Source: an uncultured Lachnospiraceae bacterium (GTDB lineage Bacteria > Bacillota > Clostridia > Lachnospirales > Lachnospiraceae). Taken from it: a stretch of DNA of 32,547 nucleotides. The stretch spans positions 1 to 32,547 of the forward strand of contig CACXGE010000142.1 in NCBI GenBank assembly GCA_902767135.1, read 5' to 3'. The translations under genes were made by a program, and so were the position numbers. Position 1 is the stretch's first letter; each line of letters starts with the position of its first letter. Below the pieces are notes generated by a model. The model did not search any database and was not told where the DNA came from. It worked only from the letters and a program-made list of their open reading frames with translations. Below, piece by piece: positions 26,167 through 32,547 of the stretch.

Positions 26167-26910
26167 CTAAACGTCCTCCTTTAAGATAATCAGTGAATAG
26201 TAGCTGGTATCCTTCGGTACATCCTGAATATCCGTATATATTTTTTCCTCCGGCATACCACAATTTTCCACCATATAAAATTTCTGTTTCGTTTTCTTGA
26301 TTTCTTCTTTTACCTTTTCCATCTGACCTCCTGCCTTCATAAGCACTTTGGTTCCGGAAAGCCGTAAGGCCCCCTCCACTCCATAGGATGATGGTATCAC
26401 ATAAAGGGCTTCTTTATTTTCCACCAGGCCAATTTCATGTTTTGCTGCCACTGCACAAAACGAAGGAATCCCACTTACGATTTCCACTGGAAGCCCCATT
26501 TCCTGTATTCTTTTATGCACGTATAAATAGGTAGAATACACCGTAGGGTCTCCTAAGGTTAAAAAACATACCTTCTTTCCTTTTAATAATAACCCTGCCA
26601 CTGCGTCTGCATCCTTATCATGTATAGATTTTAGTTCTTCCTTATCCTTACACATTGGCATAGGCAGACACAAAACGGGTTTCTTCCTCATTTGTGGTAC
26701 ATTTGGCAAAGCAATCTGATATGCCACACACCTTTTTAGTGTCTCTTCTCTGATTTCTCCCATTTCCCAAAGAACTGGTTCTTCTATCTCCTCTTTCTTA
26801 GAGATTGGCAGGGCAATCATGTCACATTCTTGTATCACACGAACTGCCTTAAGGGTCATAAGCTCCGGGTCCCCCGGTCCAGTTCCAACTCCATATAATT
26901 TTCCCACCAT
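26167..26910 (-). CDS. cbiL: Precorrin-2 / cobalt-factor-II C20-methyltransferase
   Basis: CbiL methylates C20 of cobalt-factor II (anaerobic route) or precorrin-2. It is 247 residues, normal. Typical segments are KLYGVGTGPGDPELMTLKAV, KVCFLTLGDPTVYSTYLYV and EIVSGIPSFCAVAAKHEIGL. The ATG has AAAGGAG about eleven bases upstream, a slightly long spacing. It is separated from cbiD by 205 bp that hold repeat copy E and an orphan gene start. Its substrate depends on a cobaltochelatase, which I do not find in the window. Confidence 0.95.
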   Translation of the reverse strand: MVGKLYGVGTGPGDPELMTLKAVRVIQECDMIALPISKKEEIEEPVLWEMGEIREETLKRCVAYQIALPNVPQMRKKPVLCLPMPMCKDKEELKSIHDKDADAVAGLLLKGKKVCFLTLGDPTVYSTYLYVHKRIQEMGLPVEIVSGIPSFCAVAAKHEIGLVENKEALYVIPSSYGVEGALRLSGTKVLMKAGGQMEKVKEEIKKTKQKFYMVENCGMPEEKIYTDIQDVPKDTSYYSLIILKEDV

Positions 26911-26950
26911 GTAGTCTGCAACTCCTTTCTGTCAAGTCATAAACACAATA

Positions 26951-27020
26951 GTAACAGTTTAGCCTATGGCTAAACTGTTACGAAATCGGGCAATGCCGAC
27001 GTATGCAATATTGCCTTTTT
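26951..27020. repeat. Intergenic hairpin repeat, copy E (left half)
   Basis: A perfect 14-bp stem GTAACAGTTTAGCC (26951-26964) / GGCTAAACTGTTAC (26968-26981) has a 3-nt loop. The block GAAATCGGGCAATGC-ACG-ATGC-ATTGCC-TTTTT follows, as in copy B. The right half of the element is missing: after TTTTT the sequence changes to the ribosome-binding region of an orphan gene start. It lies between cbiD and cbiL and could act as a terminator or processing site inside the corrinoid transcript. Confidence 0.7.
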
Positions 27021-27038
27021 ACTCACTTCACCGCCTCC
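26970..27038 (-). pseudogene. Orphan ribosome binding site and truncated reading frame (possible lost gene)
   Basis: On the minus strand a perfect SD GGAGG (27034-27038) is followed, 7 bases later, by GTG at 27024-27026. The frame reads VSKKAILHTSALPDFVTV and stops at 26970-26972, within repeat copy E. Nothing like this precedes the other copies. It looks like the 5' end of a gene whose body was lost at the repeat. The first residues SKKAI resemble the start of CbiK cobaltochelatases as I recall them, and that enzyme is missing from the cluster. But the A-rich codons also fall where the repeat begins, so this identity is weak. It could also be a real leader peptide. Confidence 0.35.
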
Positions 27039-27115
27039 TTTTATCCTGTCCGCTCTTTTTCTTTACCTATTATATATCCCACTCTCCCTTTCGTAAAGCG
27101 ACAATTTCTTCCCTT

Positions 27116-28228
27116 TTATTTGTTCTGGTGTTTTACCCATTTAAGAATTTCATTGGCCCCTTTGGTTTCTCCCAACAAACCATATTTTTGCGAAAATAAT
27201 ATGGCCCCTATTGGTACTTCTGATAAACATCTTTGCTCTAAATGAAAGGAAATCTTTTTTAAAATGCTCTCCATGGTTTCCTCTAAATAATTGTGCTCTT
27301 TTAAGATATGGATTACCTGGTCAGTGGTGATACAGTCCATCATCTCTTTCAGTAGCTCTATGGGAACTCCACATAAAGCGGCATGGGACACAAAAACTTC
27401 CATACGTCCATCTGCCACATGGGAATGGGTATTCATAATTCCCGCAGCCAGTTTTACCAGTTTTCCCACATGCCCTACAAGCAGGATACTCTCAAAATTC
27501 TGCTCCAGAGCCATATCAATAGTCTCTCCAATAAAATTGCTGCTCTTTACTGCCTTGGAAAGTTCAATCTGCAAGGTATCTTTGATGAAACCCTCTCCGT
27601 AATTTCCCGGGGTTATGATAATGTGTTTTACTCCATTTGCCTTTGCCACATTCATCTCAACCTGAATAGACTCAAGGAGTGCCCTCTCACTCATAGGTTC
27701 CACAATACCCGTGGTGCCCAAAATGGAAATACCATCTACGATACCAATCCGGGGATTAAAGGTCTTTTTTGCAATCTCCTTTCCTTTTGGTACATAAATA
27801 GTAACCCTACACCCTCTCATCTGTCCTTTCCTTTCTAATACCTCTCCCACTTCTTTTTGAATCATCTGCTTTGGTATGGGATTGATTGCCGGCTCACCTA
27901 TTTTTTGTGATAAACCTGCCTTTGTGACCCTCCCCACACCTTCTCCCCCTGCAATCTCAATTCCTTCCTGATCCGTAAGCTCCACCTTTGCATACACCCA
28001 GATTCCATTGGTCACATCCGGGTCATCCCCGGAATCTTTTTGTACCGCACATGCTACGCTGTTTTCTTCTCGAACCACATCCACAATCGCAGTTTCTATG
28101 ACTACACCCTTGGGAGTCAGTATACTTTCTCTTGAAACCTCCTCCCCAAACAACATGCGTGTTGCAGCCTTGGCTGCTATGGCTGCACAAGTTCCCGTGG
28201 TAAATCCTGACCGTAATTTTTTTCTCAT
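27116..28228 (-). CDS. cbiD: Cobalt-precorrin-5B C1-methyltransferase
   Basis: CbiD methylates C1 in the anaerobic corrin route. The protein is 370 residues from ATG at 28228. The N-terminal signature KKLRSGFTTGTCAAIAAKAA is diagnostic. Later segments are DSGDDPDVTNG, GVGRVTKAGLSQKIGEPAINP and GTTGIVEPMSE. The frame can be read from a TTG at 28249, but AAGGAG lies inside that extension and serves the inner start. It is the first gene of the minus-strand corrinoid run and is divergent from cbiG. Confidence 0.95.
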   Translation of the reverse strand: MRKKLRSGFTTGTCAAIAAKAATRMLFGEEVSRESILTPKGVVIETAIVDVVREENSVACAVQKDSGDDPDVTNGIWVYAKVELTDQEGIEIAGGEGVGRVTKAGLSQKIGEPAINPIPKQMIQKEVGEVLERKGQMRGCRVTIYVPKGKEIAKKTFNPRIGIVDGISILGTTGIVEPMSERALLESIQVEMNVAKANGVKHIIITPGNYGEGFIKDTLQIELSKAVKSSNFIGETIDMALEQNFESILLVGHVGKLVKLAAGIMNTHSHVADGRMEVFVSHAALCGVPIELLKEMMDCITTDQVIHILKEHNYLEETMESILKKISFHLEQRCLSEVPIGAILFSQKYGLLGETKGANEILKWVKHQNK

Positions 28229-28243
28229 CCATTCACTCACTCC

Positions 28244-28272
28244 TTGCAATTAAAAGATTATCTATGTACAAT
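28244..28272 (+). promoter_or_regulatory. Probable promoter of cbiG-cbiJ
   Basis: TTGCAA (28244-28249) and TACAAT (28267-28272) are separated by 17 bp. The transcript would begin near 28279, about 40 nt before the cbiG ATG, too short for a cobalamin riboswitch. A weaker minus-strand candidate for cbiD, TTGCTG (complement of 28295-28300) and TTATTA (complement of 28272-28277), has 17-bp spacing and shares bases with this -10 box. Confidence 0.5.
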
Positions 28273-28319
28273 AATAACACAGTTATATCGTTTACAGCAA
28301 AAATTAGTGAGGTTTTCCT

Positions 28320-29357
28320 ATGGATATTGTAATATTTTCCTTTACCAAAACTGCCAGTGACTTATCCGTCACCCTTCAAAATAAGCTTTCTGAGAGTTAT
28401 GCATCCTGTATTTCCTATACTATGGAAAAATATGCCACCTGCCCTGAGCTTACCCCTTTTCCCATTTCTCTAAAGGATACAGTTTCATCCTATTTTAAGA
28501 AAGGAAATGTGCTCATCTTTATTGGTGCCTGCGGAATCGCCGTACGTTCCATCGCTCCTTTCCTTGAAGATAAGACCAAGGATCCCTGCGTACTTACCAT
28601 TGATGAGAAGGCACAGTATGTCATTTCCTTATTGTCCGGTCACTTAGGGGGAGGCAACGACTTTGCTGCTTTCGTGGCAGACTTATTAAATGCCACTCCT
28701 ATTATTTCCACTGCTACAGATTTAAACCAGAGATTTGCTGTTGATGTATTTGCAAAAAAAAATCAGTTATCCCTATCTGACATGAAAATAGCCAAAAAGA
28801 TTTCCGCTACACTTTTAGATGGATATCAGGTGGGAATTGATGGAAATATTTCAAATGAAACACTGCCAAAAGGACTAACTTACCATAATATTTCCCTTCC
28901 CCTGGGTTTTTCCATTACCCCATTTTCCAATCACTGCCCCTATAAAGAAACACTTCATTTAATACCCAGACAGGTGGTTTTGGGCGTTGGTTGCAAACGA
29001 CACACTCCTCCCCAAAAACTCCACTCCTTTGTGATGGATATTTTAAAACGGGAACATATCTATTTAGAGAGTATTGCCTGCATTACAAGTATTGACTTAA
29101 AGAAAGAGGAAGAAGCCATTGTTTCTTTGGCTAAAGAGCTTCAGGTTCCTTTTTTCACTTACTCTTCACAGGAGTTGCTGAACATAACGGGAGATTTTAC
29201 CAGTTCTGATTTTGTAAAAAACATCACCGGAGTGGACAATGTATGCGAGCGCTCTTCCCTTGCCTACAGCCACACCAGAGAACTATACCTAAGAAAGACA
29301 CCCCAGGATGGCTGCACCATAGCCATCTCCCTCATCCCTATGGAATTTCATTTTTAA
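28320..29357 (+). CDS. cbiG: Cobalt-precorrin-5A hydrolase
   Basis: CbiG opens the delta-lactone of cobalt-precorrin-5A and releases acetaldehyde, a step specific to the anaerobic route. It is 345 residues. N-terminal and central parts read IVIFSFTKTASDLSV, FIGACGIAVRSIAPFLEDKTKDP, VISLLSGHLGGGND and ISTATDLNQRFAVDVFA. The C-terminal domain has VVLGVGCKRHTP and ESIACITSIDLKKEE. It starts at ATG with GAGG upstream. It is divergent from cbiD and followed after 16 bp by cbiJ. Confidence 0.95.
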   Translation: MDIVIFSFTKTASDLSVTLQNKLSESYASCISYTMEKYATCPELTPFPISLKDTVSSYFKKGNVLIFIGACGIAVRSIAPFLEDKTKDPCVLTIDEKAQYVISLLSGHLGGGNDFAAFVADLLNATPIISTATDLNQRFAVDVFAKKNQLSLSDMKIAKKISATLLDGYQVGIDGNISNETLPKGLTYHNISLPLGFSITPFSNHCPYKETLHLIPRQVVLGVGCKRHTPPQKLHSFVMDILKREHIYLESIACITSIDLKKEEEAIVSLAKELQVPFFTYSSQELLNITGDFTSSDFVKNITGVDNVCERSSLAYSHTRELYLRKTPQDGCTIAISLIPMEFHF

Positions 29358-29373
29358 GAAAGAGGAACCAGAC

Positions 29374-30138
29374 ATGAAACACTATCTTATTTTTGCCGGA
29401 ACCACGGAAGGCCGGGAATTAATTGAATTTCTCATTGAAAAAAAAGACACTAAGATTACAGCCTGCACAGCCACAGAATACGGAAAAATTTTGTTGCCAA
29501 GTGCACCAAATCTTACAGTAATGTCAAAGCGTCTAAATACAGAAGATATGGTAACACTTATGCAGGACTTTCCTTTTGACGGCGTATATGATGCTACTCA
29601 TCCCTATGCCACCTTGGTATCAGAAAATATTTTAGCTGCATCAAAGAAATCAAAACTTCCCTATTTTCGTATCATTCGACCAGAAGTAACTTTTGAAGAT
29701 GATGACACCATTGTCTATGTGAATTCCATGGAGGATGCCGTGTCGTATTTTTCAAAAACGACAGGAAATATTTTGTGTACCACCGGCAGTAAGGAACTTG
29801 CTGCCTTCTGCAAACTTCCAGACTATGAAACAAGAGTTTATGCAAGAATCTTATCCAACCCGGAAATGGTTTCTAATAGTTTTCAGTTAGGATTTCAGGG
29901 AAAACACCTGATCTGTATGCAGGGACCTTTTTCTGAGGAGTTAAATACCGCTCTCATTCATCAGTTTCACATTTCCTATCTGCTTACAAAAAGCTCGGGC
30001 AAACTTGGGGGATTTCTTGAAAAAGTAAACAGTGCCAGAAAAACAGGAATTACCCTTGTAATCATTGGACGCCCCACAAAGGAATCTGGTTATACTTTAG
30101 AAGAAGTAAAAAAAATGCTGTTTTTCCAAATTTCTTGA
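29374..30138 (+). CDS. cbiJ: Cobalt-precorrin-6A reductase
   Basis: CbiJ (the CobK family) reduces the macrocycle of cobalt-precorrin-6A with NAD(P)H. It is 254 residues, normal. It starts YLIFAGTTEGRELIEFL, a nucleotide-binding loop, and has YDATHPYATLVSENI, LCTTGSKELAAF, MQGPFSEELNTAL and TKSSGKLGGFLEKV. It starts at ATG with SD AGAGGAA. With cbiG it forms a two-gene plus-strand operon that completes the minus-strand enzyme set. Confidence 0.95.
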   Translation: MKHYLIFAGTTEGRELIEFLIEKKDTKITACTATEYGKILLPSAPNLTVMSKRLNTEDMVTLMQDFPFDGVYDATHPYATLVSENILAASKKSKLPYFRIIRPEVTFEDDDTIVYVNSMEDAVSYFSKTTGNILCTTGSKELAAFCKLPDYETRVYARILSNPEMVSNSFQLGFQGKHLICMQGPFSEELNTALIHQFHISYLLTKSSGKLGGFLEKVNSARKTGITLVIIGRPTKESGYTLEEVKKMLFFQIS

Positions 30139-30160
30139 TATATAATTCATAAGAATCTCC

Positions 30161-30197
30161 TTCGGCTAACTTTTATTATGATTATACTTTAGCCGAA
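30161..30197 (+). terminator. Hairpin after cbiJ
   Basis: TTCGGCTAA (30161-30169) pairs perfectly with TTAGCCGAA (30189-30197) around a 19-nt AT-rich loop. It is 22 bp after the cbiJ stop and is the best candidate for the end of the cbiG-cbiJ transcript, although no T-run follows. The short direct repeat AAGAATCT lies on either side (30151 and 30213). Confidence 0.4.
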
Positions 30198-30230
30198 ACA
30201 AGCAAAAAGAGCAAGAATCTTTTCGAATTT

Positions 30231-30257
30231 GAGCCACGGTACCCGGGTCCCTGGCTC
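30231..30257. terminator. Palindromic hairpin at the 3' end of the unrecognised membrane gene
   Basis: GAGCCACGG...CCCTGGCTC is an imperfect 27-nt inverted repeat (GAGCCA/TGGCTC outer stem, CCCGGG centre) two bases beyond the stop of the gene at 30260-31501. Its right half CCGGGTCCCTGGCTC is nearly the same as that of the hairpin at 31531-31561, on the other side of that gene. Confidence 0.5.
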
Positions 30258-30259
30258 TA

Positions 30260-31501
30260 TCATTTACTCTTCTTCCTAAATCTTATTTCAAACCACTGCT
30301 CCTCCATGACGAAATAACATGTTTCTGGGCGTTTCTCCCCATCCTCAAATAACATATACATATTATTTTCTATTTTCACTTCACCTTTTTCCTTATAATG
30401 ACTTCCTTTCCGCTTGTTACTACCAAATTCCTTTTCATAATAACGATTTCCGTCGATTTTATAATAATCGTCTAAAATCACGCAGCTGCCATTCTTTCTT
30501 CTTTTTACTTTCGATAAAATCATGCCATCATAGTAATATCCAAGCTTCTTTTCCTTTTGATCTACCTGCATTTTTTTCCCATCATCATACCATTCCTTCG
30601 TGATAATGTACAAAGCACCATCCTTTCCAATGCGATAGGTTCCCCAAAATTCCTCTTGCGCATCCTCATCTAACCAATGAAATTGTTTTTTTGAAAACTC
30701 CATATATATTTCACATGGTTTTATGACGCCATTTTTCTCGATATTATTATTCGTATCATCCACAAATTTCCCATCTAGAATTTTCCTGGCTCCTTCTGCG
30801 AAGCGCACTTTGCATTGCTCGTTTAACTCATCGCCGTTGTATTTTAATACATTTTCTTTCTCGTTTGCCCCCTCTAACAACAACGTTTTCAATTCTTCTA
30901 TTCTTTCTATACGTTCTTGTTTCTCCAATCGTTTTTGCTCCAACTCTTCCATTTGTTCTAGATGTGAGACATTATCTATATACGCTGGATATGCCTCATC
31001 TAGCACTATAACACTTCCAATACGACTTTTCTCAGAGGGTGCTACCAAAGTTATATAGTGCCCTTTCTCAAAATTTGAAGATAACGGATTCGTATTAAAA
31101 AAACTAATTATTGTTCTATTCACAGACACTTGAAGATCAAAAAATCTTGGTACCGAACCTTTTGCCACTCTAGGTGTCGCACTCTCACACATACAAGTCA
31201 CAACATATAACCCATTTGTTTTGACCGATGTTGCCTCCACACAAAATGCACCAAACTGAATTAACGCAACACTTCCCAAAACAGCCCATATAACACTTAT
31301 ATATAGCAACACTAATTTATATTGTTCGAATCCTGAAAGACGGCAAAAAATATAGAAAAATATACCGTATGTTATAATCAGAAAGAGCAGATACACCAGG
31401 GATCCTATACTTTTCATTTTCCATTTTGCCAATTTCTTATATTGCTTTACTATTTCTTCGTCTGTCACGTGACTATGCCATTTTTTGATATTGAAATTCA
31501 T
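30260..31501 (-). CDS. Unrecognised protein: two membrane segments, coiled coil, hydrophilic C-terminal domain
   Basis: I do not recognise this 413-residue protein. From the ATG at 31501 (GAGGAG upstream) it has a charged N terminus, then two hydrophobic segments at about residues 33-53 (SLVYLLFLIITYGIFFYIF) and 60-85. A domain of about 100 residues of beta-rich appearance follows, containing VSVNRTIISFFNTNPLSSN and GHYITLVAP. Residues about 180-220 are a Glu/Lys/Arg-rich coiled coil (EELEQKRLEKQERIERIEEL). The C-terminal half has repeated W/Y-G-Y segments such as GTYRIGKDGALYIITKEWYDDGKKM, split here by eye, suggesting beta-hairpin repeats. It is alone, on the minus strand, bounded by two related hairpins, in AT-richer DNA. 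It is probably an accessory gene. Confidence 0.75.
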   Translation of the reverse strand: MNFNIKKWHSHVTDEEIVKQYKKLAKWKMKSIGSLVYLLFLIITYGIFFYIFCRLSGFEQYKLVLLYISVIWAVLGSVALIQFGAFCVEATSVKTNGLYVVTCMCESATPRVAKGSVPRFFDLQVSVNRTIISFFNTNPLSSNFEKGHYITLVAPSEKSRIGSVIVLDEAYPAYIDNVSHLEQMEELEQKRLEKQERIERIEELKTLLLEGANEKENVLKYNGDELNEQCKVRFAEGARKILDGKFVDDTNNNIEKNGVIKPCEIYMEFSKKQFHWLDEDAQEEFWGTYRIGKDGALYIITKEWYDDGKKMQVDQKEKKLGYYYDGMILSKVKRRKNGSCVILDDYYKIDGNRYYEKEFGSNKRKGSHYKEKGEVKIENNMYMLFEDGEKRPETCYFVMEEQWFEIRFRKKSK

Positions 31502-31530
31502 TTTCGTTCGTCTCCTCAACACATCTTTTT

Positions 31531-31561
31531 GAGCGCGCCAGGGAACCGGGTTCCCTGGCTC
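31531..31561. repeat. Perfect palindromic hairpin upstream of the unrecognised gene
   Basis: GCCAGGGAACC (31537-31547) and GGTTCCCTGGC (31549-31559) form a perfect 11-bp stem with a single-base centre, inside GAGC...CTC. It lies 30 bp upstream of the gene start at 31501 and is related to the hairpin at 30231-30257. It might be a terminator of the neighbouring unit or the border of an inserted cassette. Confidence 0.55.
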
Positions 31562-31643
31562 ACCATTATATCGGCACTAACAATATCAATGAATGGGTCT
31601 CATATGATTCCTGTGACATTTATGCCCAATTATGTTAAAATAA

Positions 31644-31766
31644 TTTTGTTATCATTATTTCCCGCAAAATTCACCTATATTTATTTTGCTGGTATTTGGT
31701 GTGTTTGCTTTGGTGATTGGAATGATGATCGCATATCTTAAAATTGAAGCGAAATACCGGGAATAG
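31644..31766 (+). pseudogene. Possible remnant of a small membrane protein
   Basis: An open stretch of 40 codons on the plus strand ends in TAG at 31764-31766. It encodes a clear hydrophobic segment, IFILLVFGVFALVIGMMIAY, then the charged tail LKIEAKYRE. No start codon with an SD precedes the hydrophobic part. It may be the 3' end of a decayed gene or chance. The rest of 31562-31797 shows nothing I can identify. Confidence 0.25.
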
Positions 31767-31797
31767 CCAGGGGAGTTAGTGCTACTAAACAGCAAAG

Positions 31798-32244
31798 TTA
31801 CACCAATTTTCTCATTACAAAATACGGCAGATTTTGATATCCACATTTTTCATACAACTTGATAGCCCTCTCATTTTCTTTGTCAACTTCCAATTTGATA
31901 ACTGTGCCTGGATACTTCTTCTCCAAAAAGTCAAAAAATTTACCACCAAGCCCCAATCCTCTATATTCACTTTTCACATACAAATCTTCAATCCAGACAC
32001 AAACCTTCCCCGCCTCTGTAGAAAATCCCTTAGATACCATTGCGTAACCCTGTACTTCTTTGTCATTCTGAAAAATATATCCTTCTATATATGGACACTC
32101 TCCAACACAATTCTCCACATCACTTCGAAATATTTCCTCTGACCCATTGGTTGATACTGCCGGTGACGCATAAAATACTTTCATCATTTCCATGACACAT
32201 TTTTTATCTTCCTCTACCATAACTCTTATTGTATTATTCACCAT
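31798..32244 (-). CDS. GNAT family N-acetyltransferase
   Basis: This 148-residue protein is a stand-alone GNAT acetyltransferase, using acetyl-CoA on an unknown amine. The sequence has VMVEEDKKCVMEMM (typical beta1-alpha1 start), VWIEDLYVKSEYRGLGLGGKFFDFL with the acetyl-CoA loop RGLGLGG, then KLEVDKENERAIKLYEKCGY, the usual C-terminal motif. The ATG at 32244 has SD AGGAG. Its first bases overlap the stop of the Nudix fragment upstream, suggesting the two were once coupled in one operon. Confidence 0.9.
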   Translation of the reverse strand: MVNNTIRVMVEEDKKCVMEMMKVFYASPAVSTNGSEEIFRSDVENCVGECPYIEGYIFQNDKEVQGYAMVSKGFSTEAGKVCVWIEDLYVKSEYRGLGLGGKFFDFLEKKYPGTVIKLEVDKENERAIKLYEKCGYQNLPYFVMRKLV

Positions 32245-32447
32245 AATTTTCTTTCTCCTCTTATTTTTGGGTTATTTTCTATTCTATCATCTGTTACAAT
32301 GTGCTCAATTCCTGTATGCTCCCTGCTTAGGTAATCTTTTAAGAAGGTAGGAAATGCCTTAACTTTATCCAATTCTTCCAGTGGCACCCAGTGCATCAGC
32401 TCTTTATCTCCAAAAGCAGTTATACTGTTGCTATTTATGAGATTATA
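32238..32447 (-). pseudogene. C-terminal remnant of a Nudix hydrolase
   Basis: The minus-strand frame between the TGA at 32448-32450 and the TGA at 32238-32240 is open for 69 codons. It includes SITAFGDKELMHWVPLEELD and KAFPTFLKDYLSREHTGIEH, which I recognise as the C-terminal end of MutT/Nudix proteins of Firmicutes. No start codon suits it, and the Nudix box (GX5EX7REUXEEXGU) that would lie upstream is absent: the sequence before 32447 is unrelated and AT-rich. It is therefore a truncated gene. It ends inside the start of the GNAT gene. Confidence 0.6.
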
Positions 32448-32450
32448 TCA

Positions 32451-32547
32451 TAACACTTACTATCTAGCACGAAATTTTTATTGGGATTGATTTACAAACA
32501 AATGTTTATTATTATATTTATGAGGATTTTCCTCAAGGTGCTATCAC
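32451..32547. other. AT-rich end of window, no supported gene
   Basis: This stretch replaces the expected N-terminal half of the Nudix gene. A plus-strand frame after a TAG reads FIGIDLQTNVYYYIYEDFPQ and is open to the window edge, but has no start codon. Too little is present to call a gene. Confidence 0.3.

Noticed and set aside
26911..27115. Possible cobalamin riboswitch in the cbiD-cbiL gap
   Set aside because: I looked for the B12-box-like and GCCACTG-type conserved segments and saw none; the gap is taken up by the repeat and the orphan gene start.
27383..27838. 151-codon plus-strand frame inside cbiD
   Set aside because: It lies fully antisense to cbiD and its composition is that of a shadow frame.
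1..32547. tRNA, rRNA, CRISPR array or complete insertion sequence
   Set aside because: No cloverleaf-like segments, rRNA sequence, regularly spaced identical repeats or transposase-like proteins were seen on reading; a dedicated scan was not possible.

Overview
The window looks like a chromosomal segment of a low-to-moderate-GC Gram-positive anaerobe, most likely a Lachnospiraceae-type member of the Clostridia. Reasons: Shine-Dalgarno (SD) sequences are strong (GGAGG-like), a complete phosphotransferase (PTS) fructose operon carries its own HPr and Enzyme I, the corrinoid enzymes are of the anaerobic (cbi) type, SUMT is fused to uroporphyrinogen-III synthase, and there is a HAD-GNAT gene pair of a kind I recall from Lachnospiraceae. 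The assignment rests on gene content only.

Layout. (1) 96-5664, minus strand: fructose operon fruR-fruK-fruA-ptsH-ptsI behind one promoter with two 14-bp direct-repeat operators. (2) 5949-7097, minus strand: a HAD phosphatase followed, in the same frame after one TGA, by a GNAT acetyltransferase. This looks like a fusion gene split by a nonsense codon. (3) 7261-28228, minus strand: one long run of tetrapyrrole and corrinoid genes in the order cbiD, cbiL, cbiF, cbiH, cbiET, cbiA, cobU, cobS, a short CobU paralogue, cbiB, cobD, cbiP, cbiC, hemA, hemC, cobA-hemD, hemB, hemL, cobT, then a MATE transporter. (4) 28320-30138, plus strand: cbiG-cbiJ, divergent from cbiD. (5) 30231-32547: an AT-richer accessory end with one unrecognised membrane/coiled-coil gene between two related hairpins, a GNAT gene, a Nudix C-terminal remnant and a small membrane-like remnant.

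Together regions 3 and 4 encode glutamyl-tRNA to uroporphyrinogen III (hemA, hemL, hemB, hemC, hemD), its methylation to precorrin-2 (cobA), most of the anaerobic corrin ring sequence (cbiL, H, F, G, D, E/T, J, C), amidation (cbiA, cbiP), aminopropanol attachment (cobD, cbiB) and nucleotide-loop assembly (cobU, cobS, cobT). I do not see a precorrin-2 dehydrogenase, a cobaltochelatase, a corrinoid adenosyltransferase, the final phosphatase or lower-ligand synthesis, and there is no room for a cobalamin riboswitch ahead of cbiD. An orphan ribosome binding site and GTG between cbiD and cbiL, cut off by a repeat element, may mark a lost gene.

A short intergenic repeat family (five copies or fragments, built from hairpins with GTAACAGTT-like ends) is scattered through the window. 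Three copies supply the stop codons of ptsI, hemA and cbiC. I found no clearly new multi-gene system. The points most worth a second look are this repeat family, the orphan gene start, the split HAD-GNAT gene, the short CobU paralogue and the hairpin-bounded single-gene cassette.
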